A stretch of DNA of 64,000 bases, from NCBI GenBank assembly GCA_000727475.1, contig KL647290.1, positions 2,954,469-3,018,468 on the forward strand. The letters are read 5' to 3'. Origin of the DNA: Sarcocystis neurona. Lineage: Eukaryota > Apicomplexa > Conoidasida > Eucoccidiorida > Sarcocystidae. The notes under the pieces were generated by a model. It worked only from the letters and a program-made list of their open reading frames with translations. It did no database searches and was not told where the DNA came from. This document shows, piece after piece, positions 32,628-42,050 of this stretch. The position numbers and the translations under genes are program-made. The first letter of the stretch is position 1; each line of letters begins with the position of its first letter.

Positions 32628-35600
32628 TCACTCGGCGGAATTCTCGACCTGGAGCCGCTGCCCTCCTTTTTTTGTGCCTTTTTGAATATCGTAAATCAGC
32701 ACTTCCCCATCCTTGACTGTCATACACTTCAGCGATGCACATGCTGCCTCCCGCTTTCCGTTGTAATGTAGAGGCGCGTCGCGTCCACTCCTCTTCTTCC
32801 GTTCTGTGCAGTCAGCGTGCGTTGAGGCTACCACACCTGGTGGTACTACAAGGTCTACCTCGTAGGGTCCCGCAGGCTGCTCGTTTATGGCCGCTGCTCG
32901 TACCTTGTGTGGACAAGCTGCAAGGACTTCTTCGTGCAGCGTAGAACTCTTGGGTGTCCAGTTTGCCTCAGGGGTCTGCAGGATTTGAGCCGCTCTCAAG
33001 CCCGCTAAAGACCCTGCTTGCCACGGCGAAAAACGCACACCGGGACTAGAGTTGAACTGGGGAGTAATGAAGTATATGGACGCAGGGGATGTCACCTTGT
33101 ACGGCTGTTTGCCTGCGACCGCCTTACCATAAACCGTAGGCGAGCTGGAAGGTACAGAAGAAGAATGACCAACAGGGCGCTGCCAGCGAAGCGCCGGCAT
33201 AGCAACCGGCGGGTTCCGGTCGGGTGCAGCATCTTTTGCACGTCGCTGGCGCTTACACGTTTTCGACCCGCTTCGTCTGTATTGCTTGTCCATAGCCAGG
33301 ACTTGGGGGAGAAAGTCTCGGGGAGTTAATCCAAGCAGTTGCACGCAGTAGAACGCAGACCAGAACTGCGTAGAAGCTTTGACAAGTGTCAGCGTCGTTG
33401 GTCCATCCCCACATCTGGGACCACCCTCGTCACCTAGCTCCTGTTCGCCGTGGTTGCACAAAATCCTCCTAGAATGGGCTTCGCGCTCGCTGGCACCGTC
33501 GACTAAAACGCTACATTTCCTACGATTCGCCGTTACACTACTCTGTTGATGGATCTCTCTGTCAGCACTTGTTTGTGTTTGAGGGAGCCGACCTGCATTA
33601 TTTACGACCCTACTACTGCCTGCAATTCTTGTCGCGTTGAACTGCTGGACCAGCTGCAGCAACAGCGGCACATCAAAGTGACCCCACAAACTCCAGCAGA
33701 GCGGCGTGGCGCCGGCAAGCGTTGCGACAGCAAGGGAGGAAAGCTCGTTCAGCAGTCGTGGAACGAGCAGCCGTCTGTAGGGTCCAGGCCACACGCTGTT
33801 GCGGACAAGATCGTGGAAGGTGAGAACAGCTACGTTTGTTGGTACTACGGTAGCAAAGCGTTGAAGCGCAGGCAGCAGCTTGGCAAGTAGCGGCAGACAG
33901 CGCACGTTGTGGAAACTGATACTGTGCAGCAGATAGAACAGACTGACGGGTCTGCACGTGGACGACAGCACATCCGGCATCGCCATTAGCGCATCGATGC
34001 ACGCAAAGGTGAGGCGGTCATCCCGAAAGTCAAGTCTGGAGAAGCCTATCAGCAGCTGCATCATCGCGTCCACTTTCGTTGCCGTCTTCAACAACCCAGA
34101 ATCAACCAAAAAATGCGCAACAGCGGAGGCGAGCGCCGGGTCACTGTAACCTAGACATCCCAAGTTAAATATCACTCCGCACGCGTACTGAGGAGGCAGC
34201 AGGCAGACATTAGGTCGTAGGGCTTCGCAGCACGCATGCAGGAGGTCGTGGTCATAGAAATGCACAGCCTTAACAGCTTCCAGTATTTGCGCCAGCAGCA
34301 CTGCAGCGGGTGTTGCCATCGTCGCACCACGAGCTGAAGGGGCCAAACGAGACACAATCACACCCTCTTGCAGGGGCCCCAAAGTACCTCGAGCAACGGC
34401 ATCAGCAGGCGTCCGGGAGAAGGGTAGCGGCAGGGTCTCCCGTTTTGCAAAGAGAGAAAGAGGTTTTGCTGCTGCAAACGCGGCAACGCTCGTAGAACCA
34501 CAGGAGGAAGCCCCGCTTGAGATTTCTGCAGTTTTTGAACCCGCAGGATACAGACGCTGAAGCTCACTCATTCGTAGTAACCGCGTCAGCAGGCGACACA
34601 CGAAAGTAGTAAACGGCACGCTTTGCACCTTGTAAAAATGCGACTGCAGCCGTAGATACCACACAAGGGTACGAAGGCCGAACGTGCGCGGCTCTGCTGC
34701 TGCTGATGGTTGCGTGGCTCCTGTAACTTCTCGTGCCCGAGCTGCTCCTGGTGGTGCTGCCGCACTGCCTTCCGCGGTGTCTCCCCAACAAAGCGGGCCT
34801 GGTGGCAGCAGGCGGTGGCCCTCATTCTGCCCTTCAAAGCGACTGAACTTTGGACCCGGCTCCAAACGATAAGAAAGTGAGGGGGATGTTGCCGTCTCTC
34901 TGCATGTCTGCGGCGCAAAAGTCCCTTTTGTCTGTGCACCTGCTTCGCTGCTCGGCAGCAGGACTGCGACCCACTGCCGGGCTCCCGCTGTCCTTCTTCG
35001 CCCGGGTCCGTCTCCACTTGATGATGGACCATCTGCTGCGCTTTGCTGCTGCTCGCTATTTTGACCAGCAGCTCTCTGAACAACAACTTTAACAATGCGC
35101 AGGCGACGTAAGTACTGCTGCATGTGGCCCTGCCCGCCAGCGCTGGCCTGCCCAGCTGCTGTGAACTTCTCCACAAGACGTTTTGACGTTGCCTTGGAAG
35201 CAGCGTTACACAGAGGGGACGTACGAGTTGAGACTGGGTAGCACTCAGCTGCAGAAGCAGTGGCGGCTTCTTCTTTTGCTACCATACCTGCTGTTCGCTC
35301 CGCTATTGCCTGCTGCTTCTCGAAGGCCTCCGCCATGACTTTGGCTGCACACCCCACCTCATCATGAAACATGAAGAAGAGGGATTCTAGCAGTGCGAGT
35401 GCCTCTAACTCATGCTGCCGCAAAGGTGGTACGGCAGCGCCAGTGCGTTGCTGCTCTACCACTTCGTCATTGTCTCGTTCTGCAGACGAAAGACGCTGCC
35501 TACGCGCCAGCAGCTTCAGCCACACGGGCTTGGAGATACTCCACCGTGTCAGTCCCAGATGCCTCGCGAGGCGTTCAGTGTCACGTTCTGCTGGCGCCTG

Positions 35601-38600
35601 GGATACATGAGTGCTGCCGCAGCTGGAAGTAGCTCCTGATGAAAGCTGGACGGAGGCGCTGTTGCTGCAGGTAGTCTTCAGTGAAAGAGAACGTGTAGTG
35701 CTGCTTCTCTTGAATGTGTCCCGTCTGGTTCCTGGCTCCCGTGCACTGTGTGTTCTCCCTCCAAACGACCGGTTTGAGCTACTGTCAAGATAGCCTACAT
35801 CACCGTCTTCTTGTGTTATATGCGTAGCCTGCGTACTTACCGAACTGCTGTTGCCGCCTCCCTCTGCTGTGTTATTCTTCTCCCTCAACCCCCTGGTGCT
35901 GCTTTTCGTAAGAAAAGGAAGCTTCTCTTGATCTGCAGCAAGACGGGTTACCGGTGCACTCAGGGTATAGCCACCTTTAAGAGGCTCCGCCCCCTGCCGC
36001 ACAGGAGCAGCACTCTCCGAGACTGCAGAAGTCGGGACGACAGCAGGTGCTGCCGTTTTTACTAATAACGCACGCTTGCGAACACTAGCAGCAATGGAGG
36101 CAGACGGCAGCTCAGAAGCAGAAGCACCCACAGCAGCACCTACGGCTGCAGCTGCACCACCTGATGCAGCAGCTGCGTCGTCTGCGTGCGACAACTCCGC
36201 ACCTTCAGAGACAGCGACAGTCGTAGTAGTACTGGGCGACGCGCCAACAGAAGCCGATGTCGTAGCCGGTACAGCAAGACACCCACCCACCACGATGCCT
36301 CCTTTCATTTCTGCCGCCAGAGCAGCTGCCAAAGCAGGGTCCCCCTGCGCAGCTCGAGAAGACGCAGTTGCGGCACTAGTGAACTGCAGCGCGGCACCAC
36401 CAGCAACGTCAGGACGTACCGAATTGCCCGCCTCCGCACGATGTCCGTTGGCATTCCTCGTCGCACTTGGTGCCGCTGCCGGAGCAGGAAATGCGCGCGC
36501 ATCGTACACAAGAGAGAGCATTGAATATAGCATGTGAGCAGCGTTATCGATATAGCCTTCACGCAGCAAATATTTAATTGAGATGCCGATGCTGCGCCAG
36601 ACCCGGATGTCCGATATTTGCAGATCCCCCTGGGGGGACAGCTGGAAGCAACCTTCATTCCAAGAAGCAGCCGCAGAAAGCTGCGCCTTTCCCGGCTGCG
36701 CTGGGGTCGACGCGAGACTGCCCTGACCTTGTACAGGGATGCAGTCGAGCTGCGTTTCTTGGAGTTCCTGCTCCAGCTGCACGCGAGGGTAGTGGTGCTG
36801 CTGCTGCGCGGCCTCTCCCGCCGTCAGACCCTGGCTCTCGTGCTGCAACTGCTGATGCAGGAGCGGCGGCTGCAGCTCTTGCTGCTGCTGGTGAAGATGA
36901 CGCAGCGCAGAAGGGCGGCCGCTAGCGTGGAGCCAGAATGTGAGTTGCTCGACGCACCAGAAGCGCTGCAGGATGGGCAGACGTGGGTCCAGCGTGAACC
37001 AGAGGAAGGGAGCTCCAAATATTATCACGTCTTCTTCCGATATACCGTCAACACCTGCGGGAACCGTACCTGTTTCCGGTTCTCCCCTGTCTGCTGCAGT
37101 CGCTTTTGACTGTGAACGTTCTGCTGTTTCTTCAGTGGACGCTGCGTGCGCATCCCATACACGCCCTTCCCGGCTGCCGCCGGTGTTGCCAGCACCGTGG
37201 GCGGTGCTTCGCACGACTTGTTGCGGCTTCTGCAGCAACACGCTGCCGCCGCACTGCAGCCTTAACATCTGCGCCTGCTGCTGCAGTTGCTGTCTTTGAG
37301 GAGCACAGACGTGTTCTTGCAGCGGAGTGTGCGTCAGTGCCAGTTGTATCAGTCGCAGCTGCACGTCCGCTGGCCGCCTACTAAGACGCTTTATCACTGG
37401 ACCCAAATATCGAGGTGCGTGGCTCGCCCACCAGGCAGCAGTACTCCCTGCTGCACCTGCTGGGACTTGTGCCTCAGTTGTTCCTGCTGTTACACTGGGG
37501 TCTGCCGCTGACTCTGCTGCCGCTGACTCTGCCTCTGCTGCAGCGACTGCTGCTGTTGCTGCATTCGCCGCCATAGTGGGGAGGGCCTGTGTTCCTGCGG
37601 TGGATCCTGCGGATGTTGCAGCAGTTCGCCTACAACATGCTTCTCCTGTGAGTACTGCTGGAATCTCTCCTCCTCCCACTGATATCTCTCCTGCTGCCTT
37701 GCGTGCTGCTCGTGTGGGCGCAGCGTCTTCTTCAGCCCCAACCCCTTTCGCTGGTGCGGCAGCTGCTTCACCTGACTCTGCAGCAGCAGCTTCAGGTTCT
37801 CCCGCTGTCGCTTCGACGTACGGCGCTGCCTTCGCTGCAACAGCACTGTTGAGAGAGGCGTTCAGCCGCCTGGCCCAAGGTAGCCGCCCAATGAAACGCA
37901 GAAGTTGTCGACCCACCAACGGCAGCCCGTGATGCTCCAGGGATACGCACGACTGCCTCGGCCAATACCGCTGCTGCTGCTGTTCCTTCTGTTGCCGTCC
38001 CGTCTCCTTTTGTTCTTCTCTTCGCACGTCCTGCTGCTGAGCCCCCTCCTGCGACGACTGCAGCGCCTCTGTATTCACGTGGTGCCTCAGGAGTAGTTCG
38101 TCTTCAGTTGGCGTGAACGGCTGACGCAGGAGCTGCTGCGGCATGCACTCTCTATGCGCCTTAAGGTCAAGCTTCTGCTGGTGGTCGCCTGCCAATAGCT
38201 CTGGTACAGCCGACCGGTCCTGGCCTGCTGCTGCCGTTGCGGTTGCTGAACCTCCGTTTTGCACCGATGCTTGCAAGGGCTCTGAAGCTGCTGACTCAGG
38301 CTGTTTTTGTTTTGGTGCCGCTGGTTGTATTGCTGCTGCACCGTCCTCGTCCGACGATGGCAGCTGTTGCTCTAGTGATGCTGCTCCTGAGGGACCTACC
38401 GCACGTTCGGCCGCAGCAGCAAAAAGACCGTCGCGTCGGATGGCGCTCCTCCGACCCTGCAAAAGAGCTTCTTCTAACTTCCGCTGCTCCTCTTCCTGCG
38501 GCTCGTCCCGCTGCTGTTCCTCGTCCTGCGGCTCGTCCAGCGGAAGCTCTTGCTGTTGCTTCACCAAGAACGCGTGCCCCAGAGTTCTACCGAAATTACG

Positions 38601-40562
38601 AGCAACATACGGCTGCCGTAATCCCGCATTCTCCGCAGGTGATAGCATAGGTATTTCAAAGACGCTCGATTGCCCGCGACCACCAGAAACGCATGCAGAC
38701 GCGGAGATGCCAAACAAACCCACAACCGCCAACGGCGCCAGTACACCCCCTCTGCTTCTGTCGCTGTGACCACAGCTGCTGCCCACACCTGTGCTGCTGC
38801 GCGTAGAGCACGAGCTCCTGCTACAGCCTATGGTGATGCAGCTGGTGTTGCAACAGCCGTCCACACTGCACGCGCTGCTGCAGCTCCTCCTGCTGTTTGG
38901 AATGCTGCTTCTTCCCTTCTTCTTCTTCATGCTGGTGCGGCTCCGGCAGCCACTCCATCCGCTGCTGCTGCCGCCGTCACGCCACCACGAGCAGACCGCC
39001 ATCCTGTTGTTGCTGCTGCTGCTATGCATCGTACTGCGGCCGACCCCAACAGCAGATCTGCTCCCCTCGTCAGACGAGATGCAGCTGCTGCGGAGAAGCC
39101 CCGCGCCGCTGCTGTTGCTGCGTGCGTGCTTGAGAGGATGTGGTTTGCTGCTGCCGTCCCCGCTACTGATACGGCTGCGGCACTGCCGGCTGCCGCAGGA
39201 AAAATGGCTGCTGGAGCTGTAACAGTGCCCCCTGCTGCCGCCAAACCTGCTGAACCGGTAGTACGCTTTGTTGCTAAGAAAACACGCCCATCTGCTGCAA
39301 TGCGGTCGACTGCCCTGAAGCTTCCTGATGATACTGCAGACGCGCGTGCTGCTGCAGCGATGTTTCTTGTCGCTGTTGCTGCTTGAAACGTGGTTACATA
39401 CTCGGTCCAATGAAAAAGTGGAAGATCTGCAGCTGGATCTCCTGCCGTAGCAGCAGGAGGTGGGACTGCTGCAACGCGTACAGGTGGGGCTTCCACAGTT
39501 CGGGGTAGAGTTGGTGCTTCTGCGGCAGACGACACCATTGCTGCTGCCGGGCGTGTCGCACGAATTGGCACACCAGCAGAAGGAGCTGCTACACGTAAAA
39601 CAGGAGTAAGCAAAGCTGCTGCTGGACAGGGAGACGCACGTACGACCCCTGCTGTCTCGTTTGCGCCTTGTGCTCGTTGACAGGTAAGTGAATGCGGGGG
39701 GCCTGCAGAAATGTAGGGGCATATTGATTCTGTCCTTCGCTGCGGTTACGTACCCGCCGTGGAACGCTGCGAACGCTGCAGCAGCAGCAGCAGCTGCACC
39801 AGGCGCAGGCCTTGCAGCACAGGGGTAGCCCGTATCAGCGCCTGCAGCAACAGCTGCAGCACGCTCGGTACTCGCAGCAGCTGCTGGCCCCTGACCAGCG
39901 GCAGGTGCAGCACGTGCTGCTGCAGCTGGAGGGGAACCGGGATCAGTAACAGAACGAACTGCGGCAGCACGAGAATTACGCCCATTAGCGGAAAGAGCAG
40001 GTTCCGCGGAGAAAGCTCGAGAAGGTGAAGGAGCAGGAGCGGCAGTTGGAATAGCAGGCTCAGCTGCACGCGAGGTACCTACAGTAGCAAACGCGGCTGG
40101 CCCACATGTGGCAACAGCATCACGTGTAACAGGTGCACCAGCTGCTGCAGGGAGAAAGACGAAGGAACGGGAGGCAGGGTAGCGACGCATACGAACAGTC
40201 GAAGACGAGCTGCTACGGTAGCCCTGTGCAACCCACGACGCGGCAACAGGGCTGACGATACACCTTTCATCCTGCTGCTGCTGCTGGCTGCCGTTCGGCT
40301 GCTGGTGGTGCCGCTGGCGTTGCTGCTGCGGTTGCTGGCGGTACAAGTGCTCACGCTGCGTTTGTGGACGCAGATCTTTCAGTCGCAGCTGCTGCCGCTG
40401 CTGGTGCTGCTGTAGCCGTAGCCGCGTAGAGACCGCAGCCAGCAGCCCGTGCACCAGGCGCAGCTGTTGCAGGACCGCCTGCTGCAAGATTTCAGCTTGC
40501 TGAGGGCAGTCTCGCAAGCAGCAGCTGCTGCCTGCTTCTGCCGCCCGTCTGTATTTGTGCAT
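32628..40562 (-). CDS. Large repeat-rich protein with C-terminal helical-repeat/RAP-like region
   Basis: An uninterrupted 2644-codon frame from ATG at 40562. The C-terminal third is not low-complexity. About residues 2075-2330 (34.4-33.6 kb) form serial Leu-rich helical pairs (LHACCEALRPNVCLLPPQYA, GVIFNLGCLGYSDPALASAV, QLLIGFSRLDFRDDRLTF), as in apicomplexan heptatricopeptide-repeat proteins. The last 80 residues start GPYEVDLVVPP and include PLHYNGKR, SLK and DGEVLIYDI, resembling a degenerate RAP domain. Such proteins act in organellar RNA handling; this assignment is inference from pattern. Upstream, Gln/Ala/Glu-rich segments alternate with conserved-looking islands (about 35.2-35.6 and 36.5-37.1 kb). 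Residues about 320-600 are Ser/Cys-rich while another frame is a better protein (see findings), so the N-terminal half probably contains introns. A canonical donor TTCG|GTAAGT at 35841/35840 lies within the frame. Confidence 0.6.
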   Translation of the reverse strand: MHKYRRAAEAGSSCCLRDCPQQAEILQQAVLQQLRLVHGLLAAVSTRLRLQQHQQRQQLRLKDLRPQTQREHLYRQQPQQQRQRHHQQPNGSQQQQQDERCIVSPVAASWVAQGYRSSSSSTVRMRRYPASRSFVFLPAAAGAPVTRDAVATCGPAAFATVGTSRAAEPAIPTAAPAPSPSRAFSAEPALSANGRNSRAAAVRSVTDPGSPPAAAARAAPAAGQGPAAAASTERAAAVAAGADTGYPCAARPAPGAAAAAAAAFAAFHGGYVTAAKDRINMPLHFCRPPAFTYLSTSTRRKRDSRGRTCVSLSSSSFAYSCFTCSSSFCWCANSCDTPGSSNGVVCRRSTNSTPNCGSPTCTRCSSPTSCCYGRRSSCRSSTFSLDRVCNHVSSSNSDKKHRCSSTRVCSIIRKLQGSRPHCSRWACFLSNKAYYRFSRFGGSRGHCYSSSSHFSCGSRQCRSRISSGDGSSKPHPLKHARSNSSGAGLLRSSCISSDEGSRSAVGVGRSTMHSSSSNNRMAVCSWWRDGGSSSGWSGCRSRTSMKKKKGRSSIPNSRRSCSSACSVDGCCNTSCITIGCSRSSCSTRSSTGVGSSCGHSDRSRGGVLAPLAVVGLFGISASACVSGGRGQSSVFEIPMLSPAENAGLRQPYVARNFGRTLGHAFLVKQQQELPLDEPQDEEQQRDEPQEEEQRKLEEALLQGRRSAIRRDGLFAAAAERAVGPSGAASLEQQLPSSDEDGAAAIQPAAPKQKQPESAASEPLQASVQNGGSATATAAAGQDRSAVPELLAGDHQQKLDLKAHRECMPQQLLRQPFTPTEDELLLRHHVNTEALQSSQEGAQQQDVRREEQKETGRQQKEQQQQRYWPRQSCVSLEHHGLPLVGRQLLRFIGRLPWARRLNASLNSAVAAKAAPYVEATAGEPEAAAAESGEAAAAPAKGVGAEEDAAPTRAARKAAGEISVGGGEIPAVLTGEACCRRTAATSAGSTAGTQALPTMAANAATAAVAAAEAESAAAESAADPSVTAGTTEAQVPAGAAGSTAAWWASHAPRYLGPVIKRLSRRPADVQLRLIQLALTHTPLQEHVCAPQRQQLQQQAQMLRLQCGGSVLLQKPQQVVRSTAHGAGNTGGSREGRVWDAHAASTEETAERSQSKATAADRGEPETGTVPAGVDGISEEDVIIFGAPFLWFTLDPRLPILQRFWCVEQLTFWLHASGRPSALRHLHQQQQELQPPLLHQQLQHESQGLTAGEAAQQQHHYPRVQLEQELQETQLDCIPVQGQGSLASTPAQPGKAQLSAAASWNEGCFQLSPQGDLQISDIRVWRSIGISIKYLLREGYIDNAAHMLYSMLSLVYDARAFPAPAAAPSATRNANGHRAEAGNSVRPDVAGGAALQFTSAATASSRAAQGDPALAAALAAEMKGGIVVGGCLAVPATTSASVGASPSTTTTVAVSEGAELSHADDAAAASGGAAAAVGAAVGASASELPSASIAASVRKRALLVKTAAPAVVPTSAVSESAAPVRQGAEPLKGGYTLSAPVTRLAADQEKLPFLTKSSTRGLREKNNTAEGGGNSSSVSTQATHITQEDGDVGYLDSSSNRSFGGRTHSAREPGTRRDTFKRSSTTRSLSLKTTCSNSASVQLSSGATSSCGSTHVSQAPAERDTERLARHLGLTRWSISKPVWLKLLARRQRLSSAERDNDEVVEQQRTGAAVPPLRQHELEALALLESLFFMFHDEVGCAAKVMAEAFEKQQAIAERTAGMVAKEEAATASAAECYPVSTRTSPLCNAASKATSKRLVEKFTAAGQASAGGQGHMQQYLRRLRIVKVVVQRAAGQNSEQQQSAADGPSSSGDGPGRRRTAGARQWVAVLLPSSEAGAQTKGTFAPQTCRETATSPSLSYRLEPGPKFSRFEGQNEGHRLLPPGPLCWGDTAEGSAAAPPGAARAREVTGATQPSAAAEPRTFGLRTLVWYLRLQSHFYKVQSVPFTTFVCRLLTRLLRMSELQRLYPAGSKTAEISSGASSCGSTSVAAFAAAKPLSLFAKRETLPLPFSRTPADAVARGTLGPLQEGVIVSRLAPSARGATMATPAAVLLAQILEAVKAVHFYDHDLLHACCEALRPNVCLLPPQYACGVIFNLGCLGYSDPALASAVAHFLVDSGLLKTATKVDAMMQLLIGFSRLDFRDDRLTFACIDALMAMPDVLSSTCRPVSLFYLLHSISFHNVRCLPLLAKLLPALQRFATVVPTNVAVLTFHDLVRNSVWPGPYRRLLVPRLLNELSSLAVATLAGATPLCWSLWGHFDVPLLLQLVQQFNATRIAGSSRVVNNAGRLPQTQTSADREIHQQSSVTANRRKCSVLVDGASEREAHSRRILCNHGEQELGDEGGPRCGDGPTTLTLVKASTQFWSAFYCVQLLGLTPRDFLPQVLAMDKQYRRSGSKTCKRQRRAKDAAPDRNPPVAMPALRWQRPVGHSSSVPSSSPTVYGKAVAGKQPYKVTSPASIYFITPQFNSSPGVRFSPWQAGSLAGLRAAQILQTPEANWTPKSSTLHEEVLAACPHKVRAAAINEQPAGPYEVDLVVPPGVVASTHADCTERKKRSGRDAPLHYNGKREAACASLKCMTVKDGEVLIYDIQKGTKKGGQRLQVENSAE
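38927..39613 (-). other. Alternative Ala-rich frame inside the 2644-codon ORF
   Basis: A second minus-strand frame stays open for 228 codons. It reads an Ala/Thr/Val-rich protein with ordinary segments (LPLFHWTEYVTTFQAATATR, DRIAADGRVFLATKRTTG). The long frame over the same bases is Ser/Cys-rich. Ala-rich low complexity with such islands looks more like a translated coccidian protein, so this may be the real exon, joined by splicing to the long frame near 38.8 kb. Confidence 0.35.
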
Positions 40563-41241
40563 ACTTTTGTGGATCTACATGTGCGAGGTATTCACTTCAT
40601 ATAAATACACTAGTATATACGCATTTGTAAACATATGTAGAAAGCCCTCTCTCCGTATACAAACGTAAATCGAAAGACAGAGAGGTAGGTAGAGAGAGGA
40701 ATAGAGAGGAGTCCGGCGCGCTGTTTGCTACTTTGGTGACAACGAGCTATATAGGATGCGTGTCTACAATGAAGGAAAAATACATGCATTCTTGTGAATT
40801 TCCATACAAGAAACGTCTATACTATTGTTTGGTGTCTTGCGCGCGAAGGACCCTGCGCACATGGCTGTGCCTTGGAGATACGTAGGTCTTCTCTGCCGTC
40901 GCTTCTGCCGCGAGGCGGGCAAACACGCATCACAGGCAGACCCTGTGGTATGGGAGTGCACTGGCTAGTTGCTATGCGGTAATTTTTGATCTATTGTAAC
41001 CGAGGTTCGCGGTGATGGTGTGCCAGTCACAAAGAACTTCTCCAGGAATGGGAAGACAAAGCGCACCAGCAACAGCAGCTGCTGCAGCAGGAGGACCCCT
41101 TTCACTAGTAGCAGCAGCGACAGCAAATCACAGAGCTGCGAAAATACTAGTGTGCTCGCAGCCGCATGGAGAGCACCGACAGCATGTAACCCTGCTGCGA
41201 TTCCTGTGGCAGAGAACACGCAGCATCAATTGCACATGCCG
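40563..41241. other. Short intergenic stretch
   Basis: AT-rich and microsatellite-like to about 40760, then mixed sequence. Probable 5' flank of the large minus-strand gene and 3' flank of the 41242-42050 gene. Nothing else seen. Confidence 0.4.
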
Positions 41242-42050
41242 CTACGAAAGCGATCCCGTTCCGTGCACACAAGCATTCGAGAAGGTGAAGCGATGTACAG
41301 CAGCAGCAGCAGTAGCAGCACCTTTAGAGGCTTGCAGCTACGGCAGCAAAAATGCCAGCAGAGAGACTTTCCTCGTGCCTCCCCCCGAGAACGCCTTCTA
41401 CAGATCTGAGTTTCCCTCTCCCCCGCAAGCAGCGCACTATACACAGCAGCAGAAGGTACAGACAGTCCCACCAGCAGCAGCTACTGCTGCTTGTAAGTAG
41501 GGGCGCCCTTACTGCTGCCGCTGCTAAAGTTTTTGTGGGCACATCGAAGTGTGTCACGCCCCTTTCAACGAATGCATGCATTGGTTGGTCTCCGCAGTGT
41601 ATCGTCCCCATCTGAACAGAGGCAACGGCGACACGCTTGGAGAACTCATTCCTGTACAGAGTTGCTGGGCGGGCATGTGCGCCCACCACCTACCAACACA
41701 GATGCTGCAGATACGTTCACGCGCATACTGTTGTCTTCCACTCTGCTTCACTCGCCGCCCTCTGCTGAAGGCGGATGGAAAAGGTCACTCTTCACAAAGC
41801 CGCTTCTGCGCAAGGCGGAGAGGCAGCTGCGAGCCACCGATCCGGCAACCGGCGCCAGAACGACACCCCTCCACAGGCTCCTTCGTAGAAATTAGAAAGT
41901 TTACGTCGTCTCTTTACTTTCAATCGTGGAGGACACCTCCACGCACTCCGTACAGCGATAGCGAAGGCAGTCAGGCGAGGAAAGCGGCGTGGTAGCGCAG
42001 GGACACTCGCCGTGGGGGGTCGAGCTGCTGGGGGGGACTGCATGCTTCAT
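41242..42050 (-). CDS. Small spliced Cys-containing protein of unknown function, 126 residues
   Basis: A three-exon model on the minus strand: 42050-41905, 41651-41513, 41337-41242. Donor and acceptor pairs are AC|GTAAAC with GTACAG|GAATGA, and GCA|GTAAGG with a pyrimidine tract ending GCCGTAG|CTG. Phases (2, then 0) match. The product starts MKHAVPPSSS and has a cysteine cluster at residues 16-38 (CPC, then CLRYRCTEC). It continues through a non-repetitive segment (RVAVASVQMGTIHCGDQPMH, GVTHFDVPTKTL) and a short Ala run to FTFSNACVHGTGSLS. The CxC/CxxC arrangement with later Cys and His could bind metal or form disulfides. No family was recognised. The competing plus-strand 162-codon frame is more repetitive. 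The weakest part is exon 1, whose donor is GTAAAC. Confidence 0.42.

Noticed and set aside
38670..39386. Plus-strand 238-codon Ala-rich frame
   Set aside because: It arises from GCA/GCT repeats opposite the minus-strand gene. It has no start context and no non-repetitive segment better than the minus frames.
41012..41500. Plus-strand 162-codon ORF ending in TTGTAAGTAG
   Set aside because: It overlaps the spliced minus-strand model, is more repetitive, and its donor-like end leads to no in-phase exon.
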